Source of the DNA: Phaeodactylum tricornutum CCAP 1055/1
Taxonomy: Eukaryota > Bacillariophyta > Bacillariophyceae > Surirellales > Neidiaceae
Length of the DNA: 64,000 nucleotides
Assembly (NCBI RefSeq): GCF_000150955.2
Contig: NC_011696.1
Span: forward strand, 310,001 to 374,000
Direction: 5' to 3'
The position numbers were made by a program, and so were the translations under genes. The notes beneath the pieces are model-generated. The model did no database searches. It was not told the origin of the DNA and saw nothing but the letters and a program-made list of their open reading frames with translations. How positions within the stretch are numbered: position 1 is the stretch's first letter; the number at the start of each line of letters is the position of its first letter. Positions 39,571 through 49,506 of the stretch are shown one piece after another.

Positions 39571-40515
39571 ATCGTTCGCGGAAGCAAGGTTTCTTGTGGT
39601 AACATGTGCGTTCGCTGGACAAACGCGGTGGTGCGTTCAAGGGCGGCGGTCTGTTGAGGAAAAAAAGGTTGCGCATAACGATTAACAGTGAGCCGATTTC
39701 ACAACTAACGAATCCGACAAAGTCAATGATCCTTCCCCTGTTACGATTGTGTATTAGATGATTGTTCGTGATTTATGGCGGTGCAGTCCAGCTTCAGAGC
39801 GGCGAGGTTGGGATAAGGGCTGACACGGAGGTTCAAGGAAGGCCACTAATTTATTCGCAAGTTGATGACTGCATAAATGCTTGCAAATGTCTATTTCATC
39901 CTCGCTAATGACCATAATTACTCCTCTTGGCAACCCTGGATGGCCAAAATATGTATGTGTTTTGGCTCCGTTCGAAACATCTCTTAATGAAATCTGATTC
40001 AAATTTTTGTTCAGTAATAGAGACAGACATCTTAAACAAAAAAGCAGTTTCGATTTCTTTGCAGGCACAGAAACTACCATGTAGTTCTGAGCGAATCGAG
40101 TCAACATCCGGATAGACCAATCAAACCGTTCTAATCTGAATTATCGGAAACTTCAAGAAATGGATCTGAAACCAAAATTGATAGGGAGAATCTCAGATTG
40201 GTTTACTGTTAATGTAAGTTAAACAGGAAAACAACGTTTCGGAGGTTCCGAACGCTGGCCATAGTTGCGGTGGGGTGTCGACATACAGACTGTTCCCGGT
40301 GTCCGACAGACCCAATTCACAAGAGTTTGTACTATCGACACAATTTCTCATCGCGCACGGTCGGCCGGTCGGTCGGTCCATCACAGTCAGTTCACTGTGA
40401 ATCCATTTTTCCTGGAAGAGCGAGTATCCGGTCAGGCCTGTCTTGCCACTTGCACACCAACGCAGCTCCTCTTTATCTCTCTTGGCACGTCCACACGTAT
40501 CAATCATATTTCACC
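39571..40515. other. Divergent intergenic region, 945 bp
   Basis: Lies between the HMG-box start and the spermidine synthase start. Motif copies: GATTAACAGTGAG (39682), GTTTACTGTTAATGTAAG (40201) and CACAGTCAGTTCACTGTGAAT (40383), the last a paired form. The sequence GGTCGGCCGGTCGGTCGGTCC near 40360 is a short GGTC repeat. Minus-strand frames here have no family features. Confidence 0.45.
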
Positions 40516-41649
40516 ATGAGCGCTGACGAAGATTCCTCCGAAACCCCGATAAAGTAAGTAGTAGAGGGCGATGAGTGGTGTGCCGTTCGGGGTGCGCGCC
40601 GGATTATCGATCAGTCGATCGGTCGTCTCTCCCGCCTTGAAACCCAGTTGTGCATGGTATACTCATCAAACGAATCAATACTTTACTCGCACACAGTGGC
40701 CAGGATCTTATCGTGGACGGATGGTTCCACGAACGTGGCGTTCTTTGGCCTGGTCAGGCCATGTCGCTGCAAGTGAAGAAAGTGCTGTACCACGGCCGTT
40801 CCCTGTTCCAGGACGTACTGGTGTTCGAATCGACCCATCACGGAACCGTTCTAGTCTTGGATGGTGTTGTCCAAGTGACGGAGCGTGACGAATTTGCGTA
40901 TCAAGAGATGATTGCCCATATTCCTCTGTACGCGCATCCGGATCCCAAAAAAGTGCTAGTGATCGGTGGTGGTGACGGTGGTGTGCTGCGAGGTAAGCTC
41001 GAGTGCGTGCCGGGCACAAGGCAGTGGCAGCGTAAGGTTTGGGTCGGATTTTCTCACGAGCGAATTTGTTTGGTACGGGGCAGAAATCGCACGCCACCCG
41101 TCGGTGGAGGAGATTGTGATATGCGAGATTGACAAGGATGTGATTGAGGTTTCGAAAAAGTTCCTGCCGTCGTTGGCGCAGGGGTTTGACGACGCGCGAG
41201 TGAAAGTACACGTGATGGACGGATCGGAGTTTATGCGAGCCAACCAGGACACCTTTGACGTGATCGTTACCGACAGTTCCGATCCCGTGGGCCCGGCGTC
41301 GGTGTTGTTCGAAACGCCGTTTTTCAAAGCCATGCACGGATCTCTCCGCGAGGGCGGTATCGTTTGTACGCAAGGAGAGTGCATCTGGCTGCATTTGGAT
41401 TTAATCCGTCCCTTGATCAATTCGATCGCGTCAGTGTACACTACGGTCGAGTACGCGTACACGACCATTCCGACGTACCCGTCGGGTCAGATAGGCTTTA
41501 TCGTGGCGACCAAGGGACGTGGCAGCTGTCAGAGTCCGGTGCGCCAACCCGACACCACGACGCAAGAGTTACTGCGTTACTACACTCCACACGTGCACCG
41601 TGCGTCGTTCGTGTTGCCCGCCTTTGCGCAGCGTGCCATCTTTCCGTAA
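40516..41649 (+). CDS. Spermidine synthase (putrescine aminopropyltransferase)
   Basis: Three exons, 40516-40553, 40697-40992 and 41084-41649, 299 residues. The 143-bp intron joins SETPIN to [14 protein letters not shown]; the 91-bp intron joins GGVLRE to [16 protein letters not shown]. The enzyme transfers an aminopropyl group from decarboxylated S-adenosylmethionine to putrescine (or a related amine). Seen motifs: [23 protein letters not shown] near 100, [27 protein letters not shown], the catalytic DSSDPVGPA, and [13 protein letters not shown]. Length equals the usual 290-310. Thermospermine or spermine synthases are alternatives within the family; the full-length match to spermidine synthase is best. 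The 13-codon first exon is small but the ATG context and phase-2 splice fit. Cytosolic, no presequence. Confidence 0.93.
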
Positions 41650-42374
41650 AAAAACGGAATTCGGAGTGGGAGTGTTCGTTCCGGGTTGGTGTTACTCGTA
41701 AAGCTAGAGTTCAGGATTAATGAAAACCCTCTTGCCTCGTGGTGTATGTGCGCACGTCGGAGTGGGAAGGGCTGCAAACGTGTTGTGGCTTGGTTCGTGT
41801 GGACGTTGGCGTTACCTAACTCTCTTCCGAGTAATCCCTAGGTACCATTGCTGTTCCGTTGTGTGGGGTGCTGCATTGGCGGGACACCTCACAATTTTTT
41901 CGTGTGCCATCCAAATCCTGAACAATGTCTTTAATTAACGTAACGCTTTTCTTGGATATACGTTTTTGATACCTTAAGTATGAGCCTGTTGAGAACGCGG
42001 CACTCATCGAAAATCGGGAGGCTTGCAATTTTCGGGGTTTGTGTTTTCGTCCAATTCGAATGGAGCGCTCCATCCTATCTCTCGATGTGTGAGAGTCTAT
42101 GTATGTATGTGAGTAGTATGTGCCACACACACGAGACAGTACACGACACGACGACACTTTTCCAGCTGAATTTGAGGTAGACGGTTTGGATTCGTACCTC
42201 GTTGGTGAGGGAAACGTTCCAACAAAGTGTACACGCCGTTGAGGACGCATAAGTGCGCCGAGATCTGCGAGTGAAGCAGAGCCGACGAGTGAATCTTTGC
42301 ACAAGGACGACGGTGTGGCGCCGAACTGGGTCTATCTTGGCAGTAAGCTGGAAAGTCGGAATTAAAACTACAGG
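41650..42374. other. Intergenic, 725 bp
   Basis: Sits between spermidine synthase and the four-TM protein, both on the plus strand. A CA/TG-rich patch (TGTATGTATGTGAGTAGTATG and the CACACACAC after it, about 42098-42130) is the only visible low-complexity feature. No coding frame supported. Confidence 0.45.
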
Positions 42375-44894
42375 ATGTCGAGCAGTCAGCACTGGACTCC
42401 GTTGGTGGTAGCGTTCGTCGCAACGGTAGCCATGGCGTTGCAGGTCAGTGGCGGGTTTCACTCCAGCTTTGTGCGTGTCACCGCTAAAACGGGGGAGATC
42501 CTGTCGATGGTGGACTCGAATGCGCAAGAGGCAGTGACGGCAACGTCCATTGGCGTTATGGGGGACGGCAGCGACGACTTTTACCGCGTCGGCAATGATC
42601 GTCGGTGGATCTTCAGTCGGGTATTTCTGTCGATCGCCATGCTGTGTGGCGGAGTCGCCCTCGTCGTGGCCTGGGCCATAAGTATCGCTGTGCCGCCGAC
42701 GAAACGTCTTTGGCAGATCGTTTCGATTGCGTCGGCACTGGCGGCAGTCACGCAGGTGCCCGTCTTTCTCATCTTTGCAGCGTTCCCCTGTACCGACTAC
42801 GAAAAACAACAGACCTGTCAGATCTCCACCGGGGCCGTCCTCTTTATGGCTGGACTCATTATATGGCTCGCCGTCACGGTCCTCACGCAATTCCTTGATC
42901 CTCCCCTTGGCGTCCCCACCCTGGACCACTGGCGTACGCAGCCCAAGTCGCACCAATCCGCGTCGCAGGGATCCCGAACGCGTGGTGCAGTCACCGTATG
43001 GGACCGCCTCCGTGCCGGCTCAAGACGGACGGAAGATCGGCGCCCCATTCTTCCCATCAACGTTACGGAGTCGATCTCGGACCTAGTCGAAGAAGCCGTC
43101 CACTCCTCCTTTGCCGACGACGGACCTCTACCCTTTCAGCGGAGTGTACGCAGCGAAACCCCCAACGACGCCTATAGTCACCAAGCGTCCACCCGCAACG
43201 TACGATCGGACGAATTGCCCGACGAAGAGCAAGCTCCCGTTCAAGGGATTTCGCTCGACCACGCATCGGCGGTTGCCGACGCCTCCTTGTCGCTGCCGGT
43301 GACGAAAATTACTCCCGATGAATCCATACTCGACCACGACTCGCTCCATTCGATGCTCGACAACGACACGGAGCTTCACGATGCCAAGCAGGCCCTCCCA
43401 GTATTCGCGGTGGATACGGGGAATCTCCCGACGGCCTCTGAGTCGATCTATAAGTTGGAAGTCAACGGGAAACGCTGTCAAACCTCTACAGCAACCGGAA
43501 TTCTCGGATTCGCACACAAACGCCGTGTGAAGCGGACACGGGCGGTCAAAGGCTACGACGTGCTCGAGGACGACGGTGGGGACGACGACAACAACGAAGG
43601 TCACTTGATCGGAAGCTCCCAGCTTAACTCGTGTCCTCCCTCGGAGATTGTCACCATTCAAATGCAACCGAGCCTGGATGAAACGGCGGACGATGACTCC
43701 CACTGGATTGATGTGCACGATACCAATGGTAAAGGGCTTTTGAATGTCTGGAACATGCTACACGATCTCCAGGCGTCGGAACCGATCGAATATTCCGCTG
43801 CGGAAGAAACGATTGACTTTTTGTCCGAAGGTACTACCTCTGTGGAAAAGCCATTGCTCCGCGAAATAGCTACAAACGTGGACGACAAGGGATTCCTCAT
43901 CTTCGAATCCTCGGCGGAATTCAGTCCGCCACCAGAGAACTCAGTCGGAACTCGACGCAGAAGTCGGCGTCGACGTAGTCGAGGTCCCCATTCGGTCTGT
44001 TCATCCCCGTCGCTTCTTCACGTCACGATTGAGGAAGAAACGGCAGAAGATTTGGAAGAACACTGTCTCGACAGTGATGACGATCCGAAACATGACAAGC
44101 CTTTACCACTGCTGACCAGAACCAGGTCGGCGCCAAACCTTCTAGCGAGCTACATTAGGTCCAAAAATCGGAGCAACGTTGCCGAAGATTTGCACATGAC
44201 GGGGATCCATTCTTTTCATCGCGTCGAAAACTACCGTTCCGAATACTCAAAAGCTAATTCTCTTACGGACGCCTCAAAGCGTGACTGCGACTCGCATTGT
44301 AAGGAAAACTCGCGCGCAGCCGTGCCGGTGGTATCTCCCCGACTAGAGCCGAAGCAATCAGTTTGGAGAGACGAACGGCACATGCGTCGAGGAATCCACG
44401 AAACCGAAACCATCGTGTCGACCGACTCCAGCGATCATCATAGCCTTATGTCCTCTCCCTCGCCCACCTCACGGCGAGCCTCCCGCATTCGGCGTCTCCA
44501 GCAAGTTCAAATTGATGACAAGCAGTCGCTACGTCGTCGATCGAGAACACTTGATCCTCCCAAGAAGCGCAACTCTCGGCGGATTACTCCTGTTCGATCC
44601 TCCACTCAATCCGTGGTGAGCGATCCCGGAAGTCCCAATTGCAGAAGTCGGTGTCCGGTTTCACCAAACGCGGACCAAGACACAGCCGCGACCTCGGAAC
44701 AGACGAGAACCAGATCCACAGGGCGCGTGTCGCCGGATTTAAGCTTCATTACGACGCCGAGTCAGCAATCCCTTTCGAACCATAGCCATATATCGTACGC
44801 GGATAGTGGGCTGGTAGACACCCTGAATTTGTCTTTGGCCGAACTACACCGTCCGTACGATAACGAATGCAGCCCTGAAGAGGGCTCTGTTTAG
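42375..44894 (+). CDS. Four-helix membrane protein with very long disordered tail
   Basis: Single exon, 839 residues, ATG at 42375. Hydrophobic segments lie at about 9-26 (VVAFVATVAMALQVSGG), 78-105 (FSRVFLSIAMLCGGVALVVAW), 113-135 (VSIASALAAVTQVPVFLIFAAF) and 150-170 (GAVLFMAGLIIWLAVTVL). Two cysteines lie in the second loop (PCTDYEKQQTC). This order with a long first outer loop resembles claudin/PMP22-type four-TM folds, but no signature (W-LW-C-C) is present. From about residue 175 the chain is hydrophilic and Ser/Arg/Asp/Glu rich, with several RRSR and SPS-type phosphosite patterns (RRRSRRRRSRGPHS; RRASRIRRL), so probably cytosolic and disordered. No family named. Confidence 0.68.
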   Translation: MSSSQHWTPLVVAFVATVAMALQVSGGFHSSFVRVTAKTGEILSMVDSNAQEAVTATSIGVMGDGSDDFYRVGNDRRWIFSRVFLSIAMLCGGVALVVAWAISIAVPPTKRLWQIVSIASALAAVTQVPVFLIFAAFPCTDYEKQQTCQISTGAVLFMAGLIIWLAVTVLTQFLDPPLGVPTLDHWRTQPKSHQSASQGSRTRGAVTVWDRLRAGSRRTEDRRPILPINVTESISDLVEEAVHSSFADDGPLPFQRSVRSETPNDAYSHQASTRNVRSDELPDEEQAPVQGISLDHASAVADASLSLPVTKITPDESILDHDSLHSMLDNDTELHDAKQALPVFAVDTGNLPTASESIYKLEVNGKRCQTSTATGILGFAHKRRVKRTRAVKGYDVLEDDGGDDDNNEGHLIGSSQLNSCPPSEIVTIQMQPSLDETADDDSHWIDVHDTNGKGLLNVWNMLHDLQASEPIEYSAAEETIDFLSEGTTSVEKPLLREIATNVDDKGFLIFESSAEFSPPPENSVGTRRRSRRRRSRGPHSVCSSPSLLHVTIEEETAEDLEEHCLDSDDDPKHDKPLPLLTRTRSAPNLLASYIRSKNRSNVAEDLHMTGIHSFHRVENYRSEYSKANSLTDASKRDCDSHCKENSRAAVPVVSPRLEPKQSVWRDERHMRRGIHETETIVSTDSSDHHSLMSSPSPTSRRASRIRRLQQVQIDDKQSLRRRSRTLDPPKKRNSRRITPVRSSTQSVVSDPGSPNCRSRCPVSPNADQDTAATSEQTRTRSTGRVSPDLSFITTPSQQSLSNHSHISYADSGLVDTLNLSLAELHRPYDNECSPEEGSV

Positions 44895-44973
44895 GCCTTG
44901 AGTGTTCATCAGGAAAACGAGTTGTGCTTCTTTAACAAACTGTTCATTAAAAAGAACTAAGATTTTATATTAA

Positions 44974-47515
44974 CTACACCCCGCCTCTCCGTTCGAGATG
45001 TACAAGGTCGAGCACTTGGCGGAGATTTCCGCTGGTTACAAGCCAATCGCGAAACCCTCGATTCAACTCCTCCTCAAATTTTGCTTGCTGCTCCGTCGTC
45101 AGATTCTTTTGGACGGATTGCTGTATAGTCTTCATACGGTCAACCTTCATTAGCACTCGACGTTCGTATTCCATAGGCAACCGAAAGGGAGATGTCTGCA
45201 AGAGCTCGCTCAGTAGACGGCAATACTGGCTCTCTAGTCGGCCGGGCTCGGATGAATGATCGTTTTCATCCGCTTCCAAGCGTCGTTGTTTGGAAGCATC
45301 ACTTTCGATGGGCACAAAAAGAATGTGGAACTCAGACGCCGGGACGAGGACAGGGGCATGGACAGACGTGTCGTTACCGGTTCCGGACTTGCCCATGGCT
45401 TTGTCGTCGGCCCCAGCGGACGCGACACCACCGATGCTAGTATTGCTGGGCCCAGGCGGGGTGGGCGGTATTTGCGGCATTTCCAATCGAGCCAATTCAA
45501 CCGGATGCTTCCATTTATTGCTAGCGCATTGCAATGGTGGCCAGGAACCGTCTGTATCCGTATAATTCCGTCCACCACTACCGTGGTAGGGAGATTGGTG
45601 TTCGGGGACCACTGCCGCCGCCAGTCCTGTAGCCAGCAGGTCCTCGCGAAATCCATCGTAGTAGGTGTTGTAAGGGGCAAACTGACAGCTGCGGTTGTCT
45701 CCCACCAACAAAGGTGGACTCGGAGTGAACACGCACATTTGAACGTCGCTTGAATTGCTGACCAAAAGGCGTCGAGCAGCGGAAGTGATGCTGGTCTTTT
45801 CGCAGTCGACAATGTGTAACAATCCTGCAACGGCACCGACGACGATCGTACATCCGGTACACGCGGCAATGGTCGCGTGTTCAAACGGTTGCAGCAGATA
45901 AAAATGCGCATCCGAGCATTCGGAGATTACCAAATCGTGAAGACGAGACGGTGACGCAAAATTACTTGTGGCGTGGGGTTCGTGCGAAGTCACCGATGCG
46001 CCCGATACCGGTTCCGGTGGATTGGGTTTTAGCACAATCGTCTTTCCGCGTAGATGGACGTAGCTCAGTTCTTTTTGGTAAACGTTATCGGGTTGTGTCG
46101 CGCGATCGCTCGTATCGCCTGAACCGCCACCTTTTGTTCCGGACAAGCTAAGCTTCGCGAGTGCACTGTGGGCGGTTTCCTCTTCGTCCGCCGAGACGCC
46201 ATGTTTGTTGCCGTCACCTCGTCCGGCCATGAAAAGTTCCATTTCTAAATGCTGTCGAATTTCTTCCTCTACATCCCCCAAAGGAATGGTAGCCATTGGC
46301 GGTGGAGACGCCATCTTGAGACTCGTCCAGAGGAATTCTCCGATCTGAATAGGAGAATCTTCGAAAGCTCCGCCGTGTGGTAGCTGTAGCAATAAATGCA
46401 AGCGCTCCAAATCATCCAGGGTCAGTTTGACGTTCGAGCCGACTTGACCGTGTTCTTCGTCGTGCTGTCGGCGAAGTTCATCCGGTGAGTATTTGGGACG
46501 AGCGTTCGTGGAGCTGTGGCGGAGTCGTTCCGCGGACAGAGTTGGTGGAGGTGACGGCAAGGCCGCCAAGTGCACGCACGCGTTGACCGCGTCTTGGTTC
46601 TGTGGAATGGCGGCTAGTAACAAAATCTTGCGCAAGTGTCGCAGCAAATAAGCCGTGCAGTGTGAATTATCGTTGTTCCATCCGGCGTGCAATCGAGTTC
46701 TTGTCCCAGAAAAAAGGCCCGCCGTGCCGGAAGAAGGGTTAGCACACAGTGGGAAACGACAAAAACAGGGGCACAAAAAGGACACGAACGGGCCCAAGGA
46801 CTGGAGCAAAGTTCCCCACTCACCTCGGCGAAAGCGACGGGTGCTTGAACAAAGTGGCAAAGTCCACGTTGGAAGTGTTCCGCAGGGGCTCCGTACTGGC
46901 GTCGGATTGGCCGGTGGTCGCTCCGTAGAACCGTCGATCGTCCAGTCCAGAAAGATTCCGTTGGTAGGCGAATTCCTCACAATGCAGCAGCAAGAAGGTG
47001 CCCACGAGCCACGCGGGTAGTTCCTTGGCGGACGCAGTGGTGGATATTTTTTTCTTTTCCAGAGCCGTCACGAGCTGTCGTTCCGTAGGATTCGTGGTCC
47101 CGCTGCCCAAACTACTGTTGCTGCCGCAGGACAGAATGGGCGGAATATGGGTGGCCGTACCGGGATAATCCGCCGCGTGCGCGCGGGTGGCCAAATACAA
47201 GGCGTGGTACATGGTTGCCATTTCCCAAAAGAGAGCCGCCGACGGCTCGGCCCAACCCAGCACTCGCCAGGCTTCGGAGATCCAGAGCGTGTAGGGCAAC
47301 AGGGCCTTGCGGTGGGATTGTTCGGCGAGGGCGGAGGCGATCGCGAGACAAAGGGAGGGCGTGAGCTCGCGGGCGTGCTTCGGCGACAAGACGGCACCCG
47401 CAAATGCATGAGGTTTGGCCGATAAGGTTATCCCGTCGTCGTGTGGCACGGCAGACGAGGAGTCGACACCCACGAGGGTACGGTGTTCGGAAGAACGATT
47501 GTACGAATCGTTCAT
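44974..47515 (-). CDS. TBCC-domain protein (TBCCD1-like)
   Basis: Two exons, 47515-46824 and 46699-44974, 805 residues; the 124-bp intron (GTGAGT...GACAAG) joins KHPSLSPR to TRLHAGWNN in phase 2. TBCCD1 proteins are centrosome or basal-body linked relatives of tubulin cofactor C and RP2. The N-terminal half has helical blocks (LWISEAWRVLGW, ALFWEMATMYHALYLA, PAWLVGTFLLLHCEEFAYQ). The C-CAP/TBCC beta-helix is at about 400-560: LRGKTIVLKPN, LVISECSDAHFYLLQPFEHA, TIAACTGCTIVVGAVAG, and CQFAPYNTYYDGFREDL. The arginine finger of true TBCC (QxR) is replaced, as in the TBCCD1 group. A Gly/Pro-rich insert follows and the last 100 residues are helical. Exact acceptor site is uncertain by a few codons. 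Confidence 0.78.
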
Positions 47516-48370
47516 GAGTGTTGTCGAGTGTACGCCGTACTTTTACTGTCCTGTACTTTGCCGTGCCCCGTAACTAGTCTAACTGTTGTAAACAAGAGTG
47601 GTTTCCGGCGATTTGTCTGACACACAGTGTGGATTGTTGATGGTCAGCAACGCGCTCGCTGGACCAAGCTGAATGGTATCGTTCCGGTAGAGCCGAATAC
47701 AATGTCAGGGAAGGGGGTGGGTGCGACGAACTCTCTCTACTAGAGAGGTAGAGGTACTACCGATCCCCTATAGAGTTAGTTACCTACACTCCTCTAGTAA
47801 GGGCTCCGCCTTGCCGAGCCCCGTCAAGAGCCATTCCCGAATGCGACGTCTATTCAAAGTACGGACGCCTATTTCTCGAAAAAATCAGCGGCAAGCAGAC
47901 GGACCGAAACGGTAGCCGACGTCGATCCGTCAGGCTGTCCGGCGCGCTTCGAGTCGCTGCACTCTCGGGACTTTGGCTCCGGTCACAATCTCACGCCTGC
48001 CGTGCAAGTCGACGAGAGGTAGCGAGGTGGAGAGGCAGGGATTACTACCTAGAGTATCGGGGCACTCGGTAGCCAGCCTTTCTGGCTACTATTACAACTA
48101 CTACAACTAGTGCGACTACTAGTACTGGAAAGGGGGCGAACATCCTCTCGCTCCAATTTCTAGAGTCGAGGAATCGACTTAGAGGCGCCCCCGCCCCGTC
48201 CAGATCCGGAACCGGGTCGACCCATCTACTGGCACGGCACTCCCAGAGTCACATCCTCTGGGCTGTATAGGCACAACAAACACGGATACCGTGCGACGAA
48301 CAAAAACACAACAAAGTTACACTTTATTACTTTACGCGCCGTGATTCGGGGGGAAAGTGTTGGTATCACT
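47516..48370. other. Divergent intergenic region rich in CTAGAG/CTACTA-type simple repeats
   Basis: 855 bp between divergent starts. At 47735-47815 and 48010-48135 the sequence is full of short, imperfect repeats (TAGAGAGGTAGAGGTACTAC; ACTACTACAACTAGTGCGAC). No protein-coding frame, tRNA or transposon end is evident. The second block may be a slipped microsatellite. Confidence 0.45.
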
Positions 48371-49198
48371 ATGAGTAGCAGTGACGAAGCCGAGTTTCGA
48401 GACGATGTGCTTGTATCGAGTGAACATGCGAAGGGAAGCCTGCACGACGACGATGACGACGACATGCCACTCGCGAATCTCCTAAACAGTCGCAAACGCA
48501 GTTCCACTCGTACAGTCTCCTACGCCGACGAAGACGACGACAGTGAAGACGATGTCCCGCTGGCGTCGCTCGCCAAAAGAAAGCCAACGGTGACCTCCAA
48601 GCACACCAACGGATCCGTTCCCAAGTCCAAGGTCGCCACTCCGAAGAAGAAAAAGGTCGCTTCAGCAACCACGGCATCCGTTAAGAAAAAGAAACTGAAC
48701 AAAAGTACGAGTACCGTTTCGAACAGTAGCAATGCCGATAAAACCTACGAATCGGCCTCCGCCGCACTCTACGGGACACAGTGTGACAAGGGATTACTCA
48801 TACAACGATTGTTGTGCCGCTGGTGGTACGCCATGACGTGGCCCGATCCGGCAACCTTGCCCGTCCGCCCACCGAAACGATTCGACGCACTCGACGGGTT
48901 TACGGGAGTCTACGTCTGTACTGAAGGTGACAAGGTCGGGCAAATCCGAGACCTACGTGACAAGACAACCTGTCCCAGTTTTCAAATTTTTGTGCGCAAA
49001 GACGCGGAAGAGTTACGACAATTGTTGCTCAAGGCACTCGAGGAACAAAGGGCACAGCTAGTGGCGAAAGAGGGTTCGGGAACACCCACGGAAAAAGAAA
49101 TCGACCAACTCGTCAAGTGGGCCAAAAAGGTTAACACAACCAAGGCGGATAAGGATGCTGTTAAGGTCCTAAAAGCCTCGGGATTGTCGATTCCGTAA
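48371..49198 (+). CDS. Basic and acidic nuclear-type protein, 275 residues
   Basis: Single exon, ATG at 48371. The first 130 residues are alternating acidic and basic low-complexity (DDDDDDMPLANLL, DEDDDSEDDVPLASL, then KKKKVASATTASVKKKK), with two copies of a D(x)VPLA(N/S)L-type motif. A folded core follows (about 145-220): GLLIQRLLCRWWYAMTWPDP, RFDALDGFTGVYVCTEGD, VGQIRDLRDKTTCPSFQIFV. The C-terminus is helical (EELRQLLLKALEEQRAQL). I recall similar cores in other stramenopiles but no named domain. The Lys-rich stretch suggests nuclear or nucleolar location. Role unknown. Confidence 0.7.
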   Translation: MSSSDEAEFRDDVLVSSEHAKGSLHDDDDDDMPLANLLNSRKRSSTRTVSYADEDDDSEDDVPLASLAKRKPTVTSKHTNGSVPKSKVATPKKKKVASATTASVKKKKLNKSTSTVSNSSNADKTYESASAALYGTQCDKGLLIQRLLCRWWYAMTWPDPATLPVRPPKRFDALDGFTGVYVCTEGDKVGQIRDLRDKTTCPSFQIFVRKDAEELRQLLLKALEEQRAQLVAKEGSGTPTEKEIDQLVKWAKKVNTTKADKDAVKVLKASGLSIP

Positions 49199-49506
49199 CG
49201 CAGGCTAAAACTTTAAAGAAAATACTGCCACCGTGATCCGCGGTCTTGGGAAATGAGGGGGTATACTACCGACATGCTGCGATCGATTCGGAAAATCAAT
49301 CTGCCTTTCCGTACGAGCTCGTGTTTGTATGTCTTAAAGGAATTATAGAGCAGGGTTTGCTGCCTCGTCTACCCCGTCACTAGAGTCACCATTTTCCGAT
49401 TGTAGGTGGAAGGGACAAGCGCTTTCGTATACACGCTCCGCATCTTCGACTTCAGTACCTGTTTCGAAGCAAGTCGTACTGACGCGACAGGAGACTTTGA
49501 GACCTT
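49199..49506. other. Convergent 3' region, 308 bp
   Basis: Lies between the stops of the 275-residue gene and ATG2. It holds both 3' ends; I see no gene or notable repeat. Confidence 0.5.
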
